DNA from: Vicinamibacteraceae bacterium
GTDB lineage: Bacteria; Planctomycetota; Phycisphaerae; Phycisphaerales; UBA5793
Length of the DNA stretch: 64,000 nucleotides
NCBI GenBank assembly: GCA_011525805.1
Contig: WYBR01000062.1
Span: forward strand, 1 to 64,000
Direction of reading: 5' to 3'
Both the position numbers and the translations under genes were made by a program. Position 1 is the first letter of the stretch. Each line of letters opens with the position of its first letter. The notes under the pieces are model-generated. The model was not told the origin of the DNA. It did no database searches and saw only the letters and a list, made by a program, of their open reading frames with translations. Positions 25,696 through 36,262 of this stretch are shown one piece after another.

Positions 25696-26043
25696 TCACG
25701 CCCGCCTGACGCGCGCAATAGCCGCATACACCAGGACGATCTCAACGATGATCGTGATGTACAACGGCGTATCGCTGCGGAGCAGATACGACACCGCGAT
25801 CAGCGCCGCGATAGCCGCGGCGTTGAGCAGGTGGAGCCGCAGCAGCGCCGCCGGCGCCGCGCCACGGCTCCAGCGCGCGATGATCCCCGCAGCGATCCCC
25901 GGCCAGCACGCCACGAACCACAGGAACCACGCCAGCGGCCAAGGGGCGAAGCCCTCCAGGCCGAGCAGCGCCTCGCTGACGAGCAGGACGACGCCGATGC
26001 CGCAGGCGTGGCCAAAGAGGCTGAGGATGATGAACCGAAGCAC
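25696..26043 (-). CDS. Small four-helix membrane protein of unknown function
   Basis: 115 residues from GTG 26043, with four hydrophobic segments: LRFIILSLFGHACGIGVVLL, WPLAWFLWFVACWPGIAAGI, a segment around LLNAAAIAALIAVSYLL, and YITIIVEIVLVYAAI. The frame extends much further upstream, but that part is antisense to the cyclophilin gene. GTG 26043 is the first start codon before the first helix. No ribosome site is visible. I do not recognise the family. Copies of the dispersed repeat lie on both sides of it (25641-25680 and 26112-26149). Confidence 0.55.
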   Translation of the reverse strand: MLRFIILSLFGHACGIGVVLLVSEALLGLEGFAPWPLAWFLWFVACWPGIAAGIIARWSRGAAPAALLRLHLLNAAAIAALIAVSYLLRSDTPLYITIIVEIVLVYAAIARVRRA

Positions 26044-26111
26044 CGCGTATTGTTGGCGCGAAGCGCCCGTCGCGTGCCTACGCTCCTGTTTGCCGCGCTT
26101 GCGGCCCGCCG

Positions 26112-26149
26112 CGCTCCTCTTCGCAGAGCCTTCGGGTCGCGGCGAAACG
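26112..26149 (+). repeat. Dispersed intergenic repeat, copy C
   Basis: The core CGCAGAGCCTTCGGGTCGCGG is shared with copies A, B and D. It lies about 30 bases before the cyclophilin start, in the divergent space upstream of the small membrane protein. Confidence 0.7.
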
Positions 26150-26178
26150 AACGCACACCCGCCGCTGAAGGACTCCCC

Positions 26179-26661
26179 ATGCCCGAGTACCCCCAGGTTG
26201 AGATCGACACCGAGTTCGGCACGATCACCGTCGAACTCTGGAACGACGTCGCGCCCGGCCACGCCGCCAACTTTCTCAAACTCGTCGATGACGGCTTCTA
26301 CAACGGCCTCACCTTTCACCGCATCATCCCGCAGTTCGTCATCCAGGGCGGCTGCCCGCGCGGCGACGGAACCGGCGGGCCCGGCTGGACGGTCAAGGCC
26401 GAGTTCAACAGCCGCAGGCACGAGAAAGGCGTCCTCTCGATGGCGCGCAGCAGCGACCCCAACTCCGCCGGAAGCCAGTTCTTCATCTGCCTCGGCCGCG
26501 AGCACTGCAAGCACCTCGACGGGCAGTACACCGCCTTCGGCGCCGTGATCGACGGCATCGAAGTCGTCGATCAGATCGCCGCGACGAAAGGCTCCGCGCA
26601 GGAGGAAGGCCGCACCGGCACAGCCCCGCGCATCAACTCCGCCAAGTGCATCCGGCGGTGA
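26179..26661 (+). CDS. Cyclophilin-type peptidyl-prolyl cis-trans isomerase
   Basis: 160 residues from ATG 26179 (GAAGGA 7 bases upstream). It speeds cis-trans isomerisation of prolyl bonds. The sequence is compact cyclophilin: VELWNDVAPGHAANFLKLV (residues 18-36), the catalytic Arg in FHRIIPQFVIQGG (about 48-60) and SAGSQFFICLG (about 100-110). No signal peptide follows this start, so I infer a cytosolic enzyme. The frame upstream of the ATG contains the repeat copy C and is unlikely to be coding. Confidence 0.92.
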   Translation: MPEYPQVEIDTEFGTITVELWNDVAPGHAANFLKLVDDGFYNGLTFHRIIPQFVIQGGCPRGDGTGGPGWTVKAEFNSRRHEKGVLSMARSSDPNSAGSQFFICLGREHCKHLDGQYTAFGAVIDGIEVVDQIAATKGSAQEEGRTGTAPRINSAKCIRR

Positions 26662-26671
26662 GTACAGTCCT

Positions 26672-26777
26672 GGGTGGCATGGCCTGGCGCTTCGCCTGGC
26701 TGTGCCGAACGGGCAGGGACGTTCGATCGCGTCTTCCGCGAAGGCATAGCGACATGAGGCGCGACGCCATGCCACCC
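26672..26777. mobile_element. 106-bp element with 12-bp terminal inverted repeats (MITE-like)
   Basis: Perfect inverted ends GGGTGGCATGGC (26672-26683) and GCCATGCCACCC (26766-26777) enclose two internal hairpins, GGCG-CTT-CGCC and TCGCG-N5-CGCGA. It has no coding capacity. It sits between the convergent ends of the cyclophilin and phosphoesterase genes, where it may also serve as a terminator. No flanking target duplication is obvious. Confidence 0.5.
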
Positions 26778-26808
26778 ATCAACCTGCGCACGCCATGCAG
26801 GCGCGAAG

Positions 26809-28716
26809 TCAATAACGTGTCGGCAGGAGGATGGTGCTGCCAGCGCGCGGGTCGGACCAGCGGCGCCACTGCGTGTGGTAGGTCTCGTCGTTGTCGGCGA
26901 TCTCGATGTTGAAGGGAACCTCGCTCCCCGGCCGGCCGAGCAGTTCGAGCGAGACCTGAATGATCAGGCCGTAGCCCTTCCCGCCGTCGATCAACTCCCA
27001 CGTGATCGCCGTCTCGAGTTCGAGCGTGCAGGCGAGGCGTTCCTCATCTCCTTCGCGCGTGCGATGCTCCGTCACGCGCCAGGCCGGCCGCGACTCGTCG
27101 CCGCACATCGGCTCGATCAGGTAGATGTGCGGCGCATCCGGCGCGCCGAAGCGCAGCACCACCGCGTCGGACATCGGGTTGAGCACTCGCTCCGTCGCAT
27201 CGTCCATCGGGAAATGACACGGCACATCGTCGCGCGCGGCGATGGCGATGTTGAGCCGGCCGTCGTGGATCGAAAGGCCGATCTCCGGGTTCGGCTCCAG
27301 GCGGTCGTAGACGTCAAAGCGCCACGCGCACGCCAGCATGTCCATCGCGCCGAAGGGTCCGAGGGCGTGACGCATCCGCAGCGGCACGCGCGTGCGCAGC
27401 ACGACGGGCACCGCTCGACCCTGCGAATCCGCAAACGTCGCCGTGAAGTTGAACTCGGGCGGCATGACCATCCGCGTCTGCGCGTCGCAGCGCAACTCGA
27501 CCTCGACCTCGGCCGACTCCTCCGGCGCAAGCACGAAAGGAGCAATCGGACCGATCTGCCGAAACGGCGTGTTCACGTCGGTCACGAAGGGGTTGAACAT
27601 ATCTCGCGGCGTGCGGTCGATAAGCGACCACTCCCCCACGATCGACTCCGCCGGCGGCGACGTCACCAGGCCCCCGCTCAGGCGGATCGGCACGTCGATC
27701 GGGTTCGTGAAGCGCAATCGCACCGTCGCGTTGACTGGACTGCGCACCGGCTGATCGAGCACCGTCAGGCACTCAACCGACTGCTCGCTGGTCTTGAGGC
27801 GAAAGGCCCGCGTCTGGTCGATGGAGCGGATGAAGTCATCGGGCAGCGTGGCGCCGACGGCCTGGTGGTAAACTTGGGCCTCGCCCTGCCCGTCGAAGCG
27901 CAGGAAGGTGAGATGCTGAAGTTGTCCGGCGAGGGGGTGCTGGTCGATCATTCCGCCGCAGGTTCCGACGATGTGGTACTCAACGCCGTCGCGGTCGGGA
28001 TCGCGCTGCATGGAGTGAAAGTGTCCGGCGACGACGATGACTTTCACGCCGGCCCGCCGCGCCTCGGCGAGGGGCGCGTGCAGGCGATCCCAACGCGAGT
28101 CGCGGTACCGCCAGGCGGGCTTGTGCATGAGGACGATGATCGGCCGAACCGCCTCGCGCGCCGCGGCGAGACGCGCCGTCGCCCACGCAATCTGTTCCTC
28201 GCTCAGCAGCGGCGCGGAGGCCTGCGCCTCGTCGGTGTAGAGCGCGATCACCGTGGCGAAGTCGAACGACGCGGCGAAGTAGAGTGGGCCGAAACGCTCC
28301 TTGTATCGCTCCTCAAAGCGACGGTCCTCCGTCGAGCGCGAACCGGCGATCGTGTCGTGGTTGCCGGCGATCGGATAGAACGGGGAGCGGAGATCGTCCA
28401 CGATGCCCCAGTAAGCGTCGGCATCAGCATCATACTGCTCCATCGAGCGCGTGTAGCCTTGCACCATGTCGCCGATCGTGAATACGGCGGCGGGACCGAT
28501 GCGGTTGAGGTCCTCGACCGCCCGCGTGAGATACGGCAGCCCCCAGTCGCGCCCAGTCGTGCGATCCGGCAGAATCGCGAGCGTGACGGTCTCGTGCCCC
28601 GCGTTGCCGGCCGGCAGGTCGCGTCCATCCGTCCCCGCGTCGATGCGCACCTGCCCCAGGGCCGACTCGATCAGCAGACACAGCACCAGGGACGGCAGCA
28701 TCGTTCTTTCGTGCAT
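26809..28716 (-). CDS. Exported calcineurin-like metallophosphoesterase with C-terminal carbohydrate-binding-like domain
   Basis: 635 residues from ATG 28716 (GGAG 7 bases upstream), with a signal peptide (MLPSLVLCLLIESALG). The phosphoesterase domain (about residues 35-280) shows GDMVQ (second metal Asp), GNHD and GHFHS. The first motif, normally DxH, reads LPDRTTG, so one metal-ligand His is missing. I have seen this LPDRT form in planctomycete relatives. The middle (about 290-430) is beta-sandwich-like. The last 180 residues (FDVYDRLEPNPEIGLSI near the start, IEIADNDETYHTQWRRWSD at the end) resemble family 9 carbohydrate-binding modules. The substrate is unknown. A cell-surface phosphoester hydrolase acting on glycan material would fit. 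Confidence 0.8.
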   Translation of the reverse strand: MHERTMLPSLVLCLLIESALGQVRIDAGTDGRDLPAGNAGHETVTLAILPDRTTGRDWGLPYLTRAVEDLNRIGPAAVFTIGDMVQGYTRSMEQYDADADAYWGIVDDLRSPFYPIAGNHDTIAGSRSTEDRRFEERYKERFGPLYFAASFDFATVIALYTDEAQASAPLLSEEQIAWATARLAAAREAVRPIIVLMHKPAWRYRDSRWDRLHAPLAEARRAGVKVIVVAGHFHSMQRDPDRDGVEYHIVGTCGGMIDQHPLAGQLQHLTFLRFDGQGEAQVYHQAVGATLPDDFIRSIDQTRAFRLKTSEQSVECLTVLDQPVRSPVNATVRLRFTNPIDVPIRLSGGLVTSPPAESIVGEWSLIDRTPRDMFNPFVTDVNTPFRQIGPIAPFVLAPEESAEVEVELRCDAQTRMVMPPEFNFTATFADSQGRAVPVVLRTRVPLRMRHALGPFGAMDMLACAWRFDVYDRLEPNPEIGLSIHDGRLNIAIAARDDVPCHFPMDDATERVLNPMSDAVVLRFGAPDAPHIYLIEPMCGDESRPAWRVTEHRTREGDEERLACTLELETAITWELIDGGKGYGLIIQVSLELLGRPGSEVPFNIEIADNDETYHTQWRRWSDPRAGSTILLPTRY

Positions 28717-28841
28717 CGGGCGCTCCACAACGGCGTCGAAACGGATCGGGCCGCGCAACGGTAGCGTCGCCTCGCCGATCGTGCGAGTGAATCATGGGGC
28801 GACGGCGCGCGGAGGATCGCGCCGCTCGGGAAAGGCCCGCC

Positions 28842-30668
<1,827 letters not shown>

Positions 30669-30705
30669 GATCTCCTTCCGAACCGATCCGCCCCCACTGC
30701 TCCCC

Positions 30706-32631
30706 TCATTCAGCCGACGCGGCGGCGCCCGGCTCCCCCGCGGCCGCGGCCCTCGCCGCCCGCGCGAATCGAACCGCGCTTCCTCCCAGCGCGCGCAGCC
30801 GCTCCAGCCGCTCGCGCGCTCTCTCCATGTTCAGTCCCTCATCGCCCAGAGCCGGGGCGGACGCCTGGGCATGATACTCCTCCACCTGCCGGAGGCGGTG
30901 CAGCGCGCGGAGGTGATGCCCGAAGTGCTCCGCGACGGCCTGCGGCGCTTCGCCGACTTCGCGGTCGAGGCGCATCATCCAGGCGACGGCGGCGTCGGCG
31001 AGCGCCGCATCAAGCCCCGCCGGCACCCCGCTGCGGCGCCGCGGTCCTCCGCCCTCCTGCTGCTCGCGGAGGGCGGCGTAGATTCGCTGCGCCGGCGGCC
31101 AGTCGAGGTCTCCGGCGGCGAGACTCAGCCCGGGCGCCTCCGGCGCTCCGTCAAGAAGCGCGGGCTCGTGGAGCAGACACGCCACCAGGCGCATTTCCGC
31201 CTCGATGCGCCTCGGCTCGAGCGGCGGCGCGTCCGAAGGCGCCGGCTCCGGCGAGGAGGCTTCCGCCCCGCGAGGCCGCGGCCGGGGGATCGACGCCAGC
31301 AGCGTCTCGCGCGGCAACTGCACTATCTCGCTCAGCCGCGCCAGCATCAGGTCGCGGCGGAGCGGGGTCATGTGATGGAATCCGAGCGCACCCAGCCGCG
31401 TGAGAAACGCCTCAATGATCCGCTGCCGCGCCGACACGCCGCCGCCGGCCCCGCTCAACTTCGCGCGCAGCGCCGCGAAGAGGAAGTCCAGCGCGTCAAC
31501 CGCCTCCGCCATGCACTGGCTCCACTTCTCCACGCCCCCCGGCTGCTCAAAGAGTTCCGCGGGATCGAGGCCGCCGGGCAGAACGGCGATGCGCACGTCG
31601 ACGGGCGACTCGAAGAAGACCTCGACGGCCCGGTCCGCCGCCTTCTGCCCCGCCGCATCCCCGTCGAAGACGAGAATCACCCGCTCGCAGATTCTCGCGA
31701 GCAGCCGAGCGTGATCCGCGGTCAACGCCGTGCCCAGCGTCGCGACGACGTTCTCGATGCCGTGCTGGTGGCACGCGATGACGTCGGTGTAGCCTTCGAC
31801 GATCGCGGCGGTTCGGCTCTTCTGAATTGCCGTCCGCGCCAGGTGCAGGCCGTAGAGTGTGCGCGACTTCTTGAATCGCGGATGCTCCGGGCTGTTGAGG
31901 TACTTGGGCTCGTCGTCCGGATCGATCTTCCGCGCCCCGAATGCGATGGGCCGGCCGTGCTCGTCATGAATCGGGAAGATGAGGCGGTTGCGGAATCGGT
32001 CCACGCATCCTTCGCCGTCGCGCCGGGGCAGAAGGAGTCCGACGGCCTGGTAGACGTCGAGACCATACCCCTTTCGCGCGAGGGTGCGGGCCAGGCCGTC
32101 CCACACCTCGGGGTCGGTCGGCGCCGTGCCGAGTTCGAACCGCTCCACCATGGCCTCGCTGATGCCCCGGGCCGCGAAGAGTTCTCGCGCCACCGTGCCG
32201 TGCTTTTCGTGGCGGAGCAGGAGCCGGTAGAAACTCAGCGCCTGCTGGTGGGCTTCGACGATCTCGGCTGTGGAATAGGCCTCGACATCATGCTCGCTGG
32301 CCGGCCCTTCCTCGCCGCCGCGATCCGGCCGCCAGGGCGTCAGTTCGACTCCCGCCCGCTCGGCGAGGAACGTGAGCGCCTCGCGAAACTCCACGTGCTG
32401 GTGCAGGCGGATGAATCGCAGCGCATCGCCGCCCGTCCCGCAGGCAAAGCAGTGAAAGATTCCCTTGTGGGGCACGACGGACATCGAGGGGTTTGTGTCG
32501 TCGTGAAACGGGCACAGTCCCTTGAACTCCCGGCCCGCGGGGCGCAGCGTGACGTACTCGCCGATCAGGCGCACGATGTCCGTCGCGTCGAGCACCCGCT
32601 GCACGTCGTTGTTCCGATAGGTGTGCGACAC
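30706..32631 (-). CDS. dnaG: DNA primase
   Basis: About 641 residues. It makes RNA primers for replication. The CHC2 zinc finger uses C40, H43, C61 and C64 (CPFHDD...FHCFACG). The TOPRIM core has [12 protein letters not shown] and [13 protein letters not shown]. The C-terminal part is the variable helicase-binding region. I choose GTG 32631 because the family has only about 15 residues before DIVxLI. A longer start at GTG 32691 adds 20 residues without support. It is followed by rpoD, the classic macromolecular synthesis operon order. Instead of rpsU, a divergent-looking 500-base gap and then rpmB lie upstream. Confidence 0.94.
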   Translation of the reverse strand: MSHTYRNNDVQRVLDATDIVRLIGEYVTLRPAGREFKGLCPFHDDTNPSMSVVPHKGIFHCFACGTGGDALRFIRLHQHVEFREALTFLAERAGVELTPWRPDRGGEEGPASEHDVEAYSTAEIVEAHQQALSFYRLLLRHEKHGTVARELFAARGISEAMVERFELGTAPTDPEVWDGLARTLARKGYGLDVYQAVGLLLPRRDGEGCVDRFRNRLIFPIHDEHGRPIAFGARKIDPDDEPKYLNSPEHPRFKKSRTLYGLHLARTAIQKSRTAAIVEGYTDVIACHQHGIENVVATLGTALTADHARLLARICERVILVFDGDAAGQKAADRAVEVFFESPVDVRIAVLPGGLDPAELFEQPGGVEKWSQCMAEAVDALDFLFAALRAKLSGAGGGVSARQRIIEAFLTRLGALGFHHMTPLRRDLMLARLSEIVQLPRETLLASIPRPRPRGAEASSPEPAPSDAPPLEPRRIEAEMRLVACLLHEPALLDGAPEAPGLSLAAGDLDWPPAQRIYAALREQQEGGGPRRRSGVPAGLDAALADAAVAWMMRLDREVGEAPQAVAEHFGHHLRALHRLRQVEEYHAQASAPALGDEGLNMERARERLERLRALGGSAVRFARAARAAAAGEPGAAASAE

Positions 32632-32917
32632 GAGGAACTCAGCCCTCCGCTTCCCAATCCGGGGAACCGTTCGCGGCGCCGGTACGAACACTCCCGGCGA
32701 CGACCGGCCCGCGGGCCGGCATCGGTCCGAGAGTCTGGCCGCGCCACTGGCCGGCGCTCAACACCGAAGTGCGCGAGGAAAACGCAGCATCTGGCCGTCC
32801 GCCCTCTGGGGCGAGAAAGCCTCAAGCCGCGCGCTGTCGCAATGCACCGCGCGACTTGCTGCCGTCCTGGTTGCAACTCCGGGCCGAAGAATGACCACCA
32901 CCGGCTACCGCCTTAGA

Positions 32918-32945
32918 AATCTACACCATTCTCGCGTCGGGTCAA
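32918..32945 (-). promoter_or_regulatory. Sigma-70 promoter of dnaG-rpoD
   Basis: TTGACC (-35, 32940-32945) and TAGATT (-10, 32918-32923) on the minus strand with 16 bases between. The surrounding DNA is notably less GC-rich than its neighbours. Confidence 0.6.
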
Positions 32946-33051
32946 CCAAAATGGGGGAAATGTGCGTGCATCCGGAAGAAGGGACCGAGATTGCCCACCT
33001 TACCGCAGCCGCGACGTCGTCTTCCGCTCCGTTGCGCCCCTGTACCATGTG

Positions 33052-33078
33052 AAAAGGCCGATCCTGTGGATCGGCCTT
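33052..33078 (-). terminator. Intrinsic terminator of rpmB
   Basis: AAGGCCGATCC and GGATCGGCCTT form an 11-bp perfect stem with a 3-base loop. On the minus strand the stem runs into TTTT. It lies 57 bases after the rpmB stop. Confidence 0.85.
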
Positions 33079-33134
33079 CGTGCCTTGACGTTGCGAGTGG
33101 TTTGCCGCGGCGCCGGGTCCGCGCGGGCCGCGCT

Positions 33135-33407
33135 TCAGCCCTTCTTCTTCTGCTGGGCCGTGTAGGTGTACTTCCGGCGCGGCGCCTTGACCACGAGGCC
33201 CGACTTGAGGCAGCGGGTCGTGATGCGCATGCGCTGCGGCCGTCCATCGACGATCGCGGTGATGTCCTGGAGGTTGGGCTTGAAGGTCCGCCGGGTGATG
33301 GAGGTGACCTTCTTGCCGATCCCGCCGAGGTACTTCGCCTTGCCCCGGTAACGGATGCGGTTGCCCCGGACAGTCCGGGCGCCGGTGAGATCGCAGACGC
33401 GTGCCAT
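33135..33407 (-). CDS. rpmB: 50S ribosomal protein L28
   Basis: 90 residues. A large-subunit ribosomal protein that starts MARVCDLTGARTVRGNRI, the standard L28 opening, and continues with RRTFKPNLQ and the RCLKSGLVVKAPRR core. The C-terminus is Lys-rich (QQKKKG). The zinc-binding Cys pairs of some L28 proteins are absent, since only C5 and one later Cys remain, so this is a zinc-independent form. It stands alone with its own promoter and terminator, upstream of dnaG-rpoD on the same strand. Confidence 0.95.
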   Translation of the reverse strand: MARVCDLTGARTVRGNRIRYRGKAKYLGGIGKKVTSITRRTFKPNLQDITAIVDGRPQRMRITTRCLKSGLVVKAPRRKYTYTAQQKKKG

Positions 33408-33491
33408 GATGAGATGCTCCGCTGAAACGTACGCCGGAACCCGCCAGATGCTGCGGCTGGAACGCCGGGCCGCCCGACGGGCTGGAAAGGG

Positions 33492-33520
33492 AGTATAGAT
33501 TCGACCGCCCGGGTGGTCAA
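33492..33520 (-). promoter_or_regulatory. Sigma-70 promoter of rpmB
   Basis: TTGACC (-35, 33515-33520), a 17-base spacer and TATACT (-10, 33492-33497) on the minus strand, placing the transcript start about 78 bases before the rpmB ATG. It is the best sigma-70 match in the window. Confidence 0.75.
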
Positions 33521-33584
33521 AGGCGGCGAAGAGTTGCCCGGTCTCCGTTCAGCCCTGCCCCCGGGTGCTCAGCCGCGCCGCGCC

Positions 33585-35333
33585 TCACGCCGCTCGCGGA
33601 CGGAGCCGGAACGCTTCGCCCAGGCGTCGACGCTCCTGGCCGCTGAGGACGAACCACCAGAAGAGCGCGGCGCTGAGCAGACCGGCCAGCGCCAGGGCAA
33701 GAAAGACCAGCCACAGACTCCAGTCGTTCACCCACCAGCGGTACAGCGCAAGGAAGCAGGCGACGACCAGGCCGATCCCCGCTCCGGGAGCGATCGCCCC
33801 GAAGTACATGTCCCGCAGCGGCAGGTCGTAGAGCGCGCAGGCCAGGATCGGCACGAAGAGGCCATAGACGAGCAGGTAGATAATGCTCATGCTCGCCGCG
33901 ACGGCGTACATGGCCGCGTTTTCCGCGAGCAGCCGCACTTTCATCTCCGCGATAAGCAGCCCGGGTCCGAGGAGCGAGCCCCACTCGTGGATCGCCTCAG
34001 CGGTGATGCGCGGCCCGTACCGCTCCCGCACCTGCCCCGGAACCAGCCAGAGGATGAGGGCGGCGAGGACCGCCTGCAGGATGCCCGCCTGAAACAGCCG
34101 CGAGGCGTAGGCCCGCACGTCCCCGGCGCCGAGCATGATGCGCAGCGGTCCCTGCATGATGACGAAGAACGGGCTCCCGACGAGCAGGATCATCAGCATC
34201 TGCGCGATGTCGCGGTTGGCGGCGAAGCGCTGGCTCGAAAAGCGGTCGCCCAGCCAGTGGTTGATGAGAATCTGGCCCATCAGGATGAGGACCGCGATGA
34301 TGGGAAAGACCACGCCCGACTGGACGCGCGTCATGGCGAGCACGAAGCCGCCGATAAGTTCGCGCCCGCCCTCGCGGTTCTGCGAGAACTTGGCGGCCAT
34401 CGGCTCGACGCCGAAGGAAATGCCCATCGCGATCTGTTTCGTGTAGCCGACAAGGAGAGCGACCACGCCGAACAGGCCGTTGAGCGTCGCGCCAAGAAAG
34501 ATGTTGATGAGCAACTGGTTGGTGCGGTCGTAGAGGTTGTTGGCGATTTCCCCCTGCCCGACGTGGCCGCCGGTGCGGAAGATCTCGCCGAGGCGCTTGC
34601 GTTCCAGCGTTGCCAGGTCGATGCCCACGTCGGGGCAGGTGAAATAGGCCCACGCCCCTGTCACGCCGCGGATCAGCGCCGTGAGCAGGCAGTTGCCGGC
34701 GATATAGGCGATGAGCGGATGCGCCCGGCCCCACGGCTGGGAGAAGACGATCACGGCGGCGACGAGCGACGCGGCCCGTTCGATAAACATCTCGAAGTTG
34801 CGCTGCGGGATGCGGTGCGTCGCGTCGAGCAGCGTGATGAACGGAACGGTGACCACGACCCAGGTCGTGAAGGCGCTGAGGGTGATCCACGACCACCACA
34901 TCTGGTCGGCAAAGTGCGGCCCGAACTGGAAGACCCACATCGCCACCGGCGTGCCGAGCAGCATCGCCGCGCCCAAGGCGACGCCCAGCAGCGCCGAACT
35001 CGCCAGGGCCGCGGTGAAGGCGGCGCGGATCTCTCGCGCCTCACCGCCGTGAAAGGCCCGGCTCAGGTCGCGCACCAGCGCCGAGCGGACCGTTGTCTGA
35101 ATGATGTTGATGATCCCCACGCTGGACATCAGCAGCGCGAAGAGACCGAACCCCGCCAGCCCCATGTGCTCTTCGCGGCCGAGGTAGGGCGTGACGATCA
35201 GGCCGATGACGAACGTTCCCAGCAGGCGGCCGTAGGAAGAAGCGCTGTTGCGGAGCAACTGGCGGCTGGTGCGCCCGCGGCCTCCGGAGACCTCCGAAGG
35301 CGATGAGTTGGGCGAATCATCCACGGCTCGCAC
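33585..35333 (-). CDS. Polysaccharide flippase (MATE/MOP superfamily, Wzx-like)
   Basis: 582 residues with about 12-14 membrane helices, of the size and pattern of MOP-superfamily lipid-linked oligosaccharide flippases. The first helix has SYGRLLGTFVIGLIVTPYLG, the typical Wzx/PST opening, and the DRTNQLLINIFLGATLNGLF region (about residues 268-287) matches the loop after helix 7. No catalytic motif is expected. It would move undecaprenyl-linked sugars across the inner membrane. The sulfotransferase and polymerase genes follow in order upstream on the same strand with gaps of 17-18 bases, so the three form an operon for a surface glycan. Confidence 0.82.
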   Translation of the reverse strand: MRAVDDSPNSSPSEVSGGRGRTSRQLLRNSASSYGRLLGTFVIGLIVTPYLGREEHMGLAGFGLFALLMSSVGIINIIQTTVRSALVRDLSRAFHGGEAREIRAAFTAALASSALLGVALGAAMLLGTPVAMWVFQFGPHFADQMWWSWITLSAFTTWVVVTVPFITLLDATHRIPQRNFEMFIERAASLVAAVIVFSQPWGRAHPLIAYIAGNCLLTALIRGVTGAWAYFTCPDVGIDLATLERKRLGEIFRTGGHVGQGEIANNLYDRTNQLLINIFLGATLNGLFGVVALLVGYTKQIAMGISFGVEPMAAKFSQNREGGRELIGGFVLAMTRVQSGVVFPIIAVLILMGQILINHWLGDRFSSQRFAANRDIAQMLMILLVGSPFFVIMQGPLRIMLGAGDVRAYASRLFQAGILQAVLAALILWLVPGQVRERYGPRITAEAIHEWGSLLGPGLLIAEMKVRLLAENAAMYAVAASMSIIYLLVYGLFVPILACALYDLPLRDMYFGAIAPGAGIGLVVACFLALYRWWVNDWSLWLVFLALALAGLLSAALFWWFVLSGQERRRLGEAFRLRPRAA

Positions 35334-35350
35334 CTTTGCTTCTGCCCTGC

Positions 35351-36244
35351 CTACGCCCGGGCCGCCACGGGCGCGGCCGGCTCATCAAGGCGATATCCCA
35401 GGCGCTCCATCGTCGGACGGAGAATCGGCGCAATCAGCGCCACCTGCTCGGCCGTCAGCCGCTTGCGCCACACCTGCATGCCGTCATGATGGATCGTCTT
35501 TCGGATGTACTCGATGACGCGCGGCGTGATCTGGAGGCCGGTGTGGGCCGCGAAGCGCTCCACGTGCTCGACGGGCGAAGCGACGAAGTCCTCGTAGCGG
35601 TACTCGATCCAGAGTTCCGGATCGACGTGCTTGAAGTCCGCCTGGGCCGTCTCGACGCACTGCACCCACTGCGTGGCGACGACCTCCTCGAGCCGCATGC
35701 GCTTGAGGTCTTCGTACATGCCGGGGTAGACCACGCCCCAACTTTGCACCGTCTTGACGAGCCCGAGCGCGTGCCCGAGGCGGTCGTGGAGGAAGCGCGG
35801 CAGGAACATCGGCCACTCGAGCACCGGGGTCTCGCGCAGGCGGCGAAGCATGCGCCGGCGATTGATGGGCATCGTCCACCAGCGCAGGCACGAACTGACG
35901 TTGTCGCGCCCGTCGCGGACCACGTGCAGGAAGCGGGCCTCGGGAAACACCCTGGTGATGAAGGGCACGCGCAGGCAGTTGCTCGGCGTCTTCTCCATGA
36001 CGCGCCGGTTGCCGTGCCGCTGCTGGTGCCGGAGCAGCGCCTTGCGGATGCGCTCGATGACCTTGGGCGTGGCCAGGTCGTCGGTGAATCGGTCGTGGCC
36101 GATCTCCGCGTTGCCCATGGTCCAGACGGTGCGCGGCTCGTCCCAGATGACGATGTCGTCAAACTGGCCGAAGACCAGCGAGGTCATCGTCGTCCCGGAG
36201 CGGACGTTTCCCACGAGAATGATCGGGTCCTTGATCTGCGACAT
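35351..36244 (-). CDS. Sulfotransferase family protein
   Basis: 297 residues. The PAPS 5'-phosphosulfate loop is ILVGNVRSGTTMTSLVF (residues 9-25), where Arg/Ser/Gly/Thr bind the phosphosulfate. The 3'-phosphate loop is probably RDGRDNVSSCLRW (about residues 110-122). These are the two signatures of cytosolic-type sulfotransferases. The acceptor is unknown. Its position between a flippase and a polymerase suggests that it sulfates the repeat unit of an exported polysaccharide. Confidence 0.83.
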   Translation of the reverse strand: MSQIKDPIILVGNVRSGTTMTSLVFGQFDDIVIWDEPRTVWTMGNAEIGHDRFTDDLATPKVIERIRKALLRHQQRHGNRRVMEKTPSNCLRVPFITRVFPEARFLHVVRDGRDNVSSCLRWWTMPINRRRMLRRLRETPVLEWPMFLPRFLHDRLGHALGLVKTVQSWGVVYPGMYEDLKRMRLEEVVATQWVQCVETAQADFKHVDPELWIEYRYEDFVASPVEHVERFAAHTGLQITPRVIEYIRKTIHHDGMQVWRKRLTAEQVALIAPILRPTMERLGYRLDEPAAPVAARA

Positions 36245-36262
36245 GCCAGATTATTCCACGAT

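Larger units (their letters stand above)
32632..33134. other. Leader of dnaG-rpoD and 3' region of rpmB
   Basis: 503 bases without a gene. The rpmB terminator is at 33054-33078 and the dnaG promoter at 32918-32945. From the predicted transcript start near 32911, the dnaG leader would be about 280 bases long, which leaves room for a control element. I see no named riboswitch or T-box in it. Confidence 0.6.
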
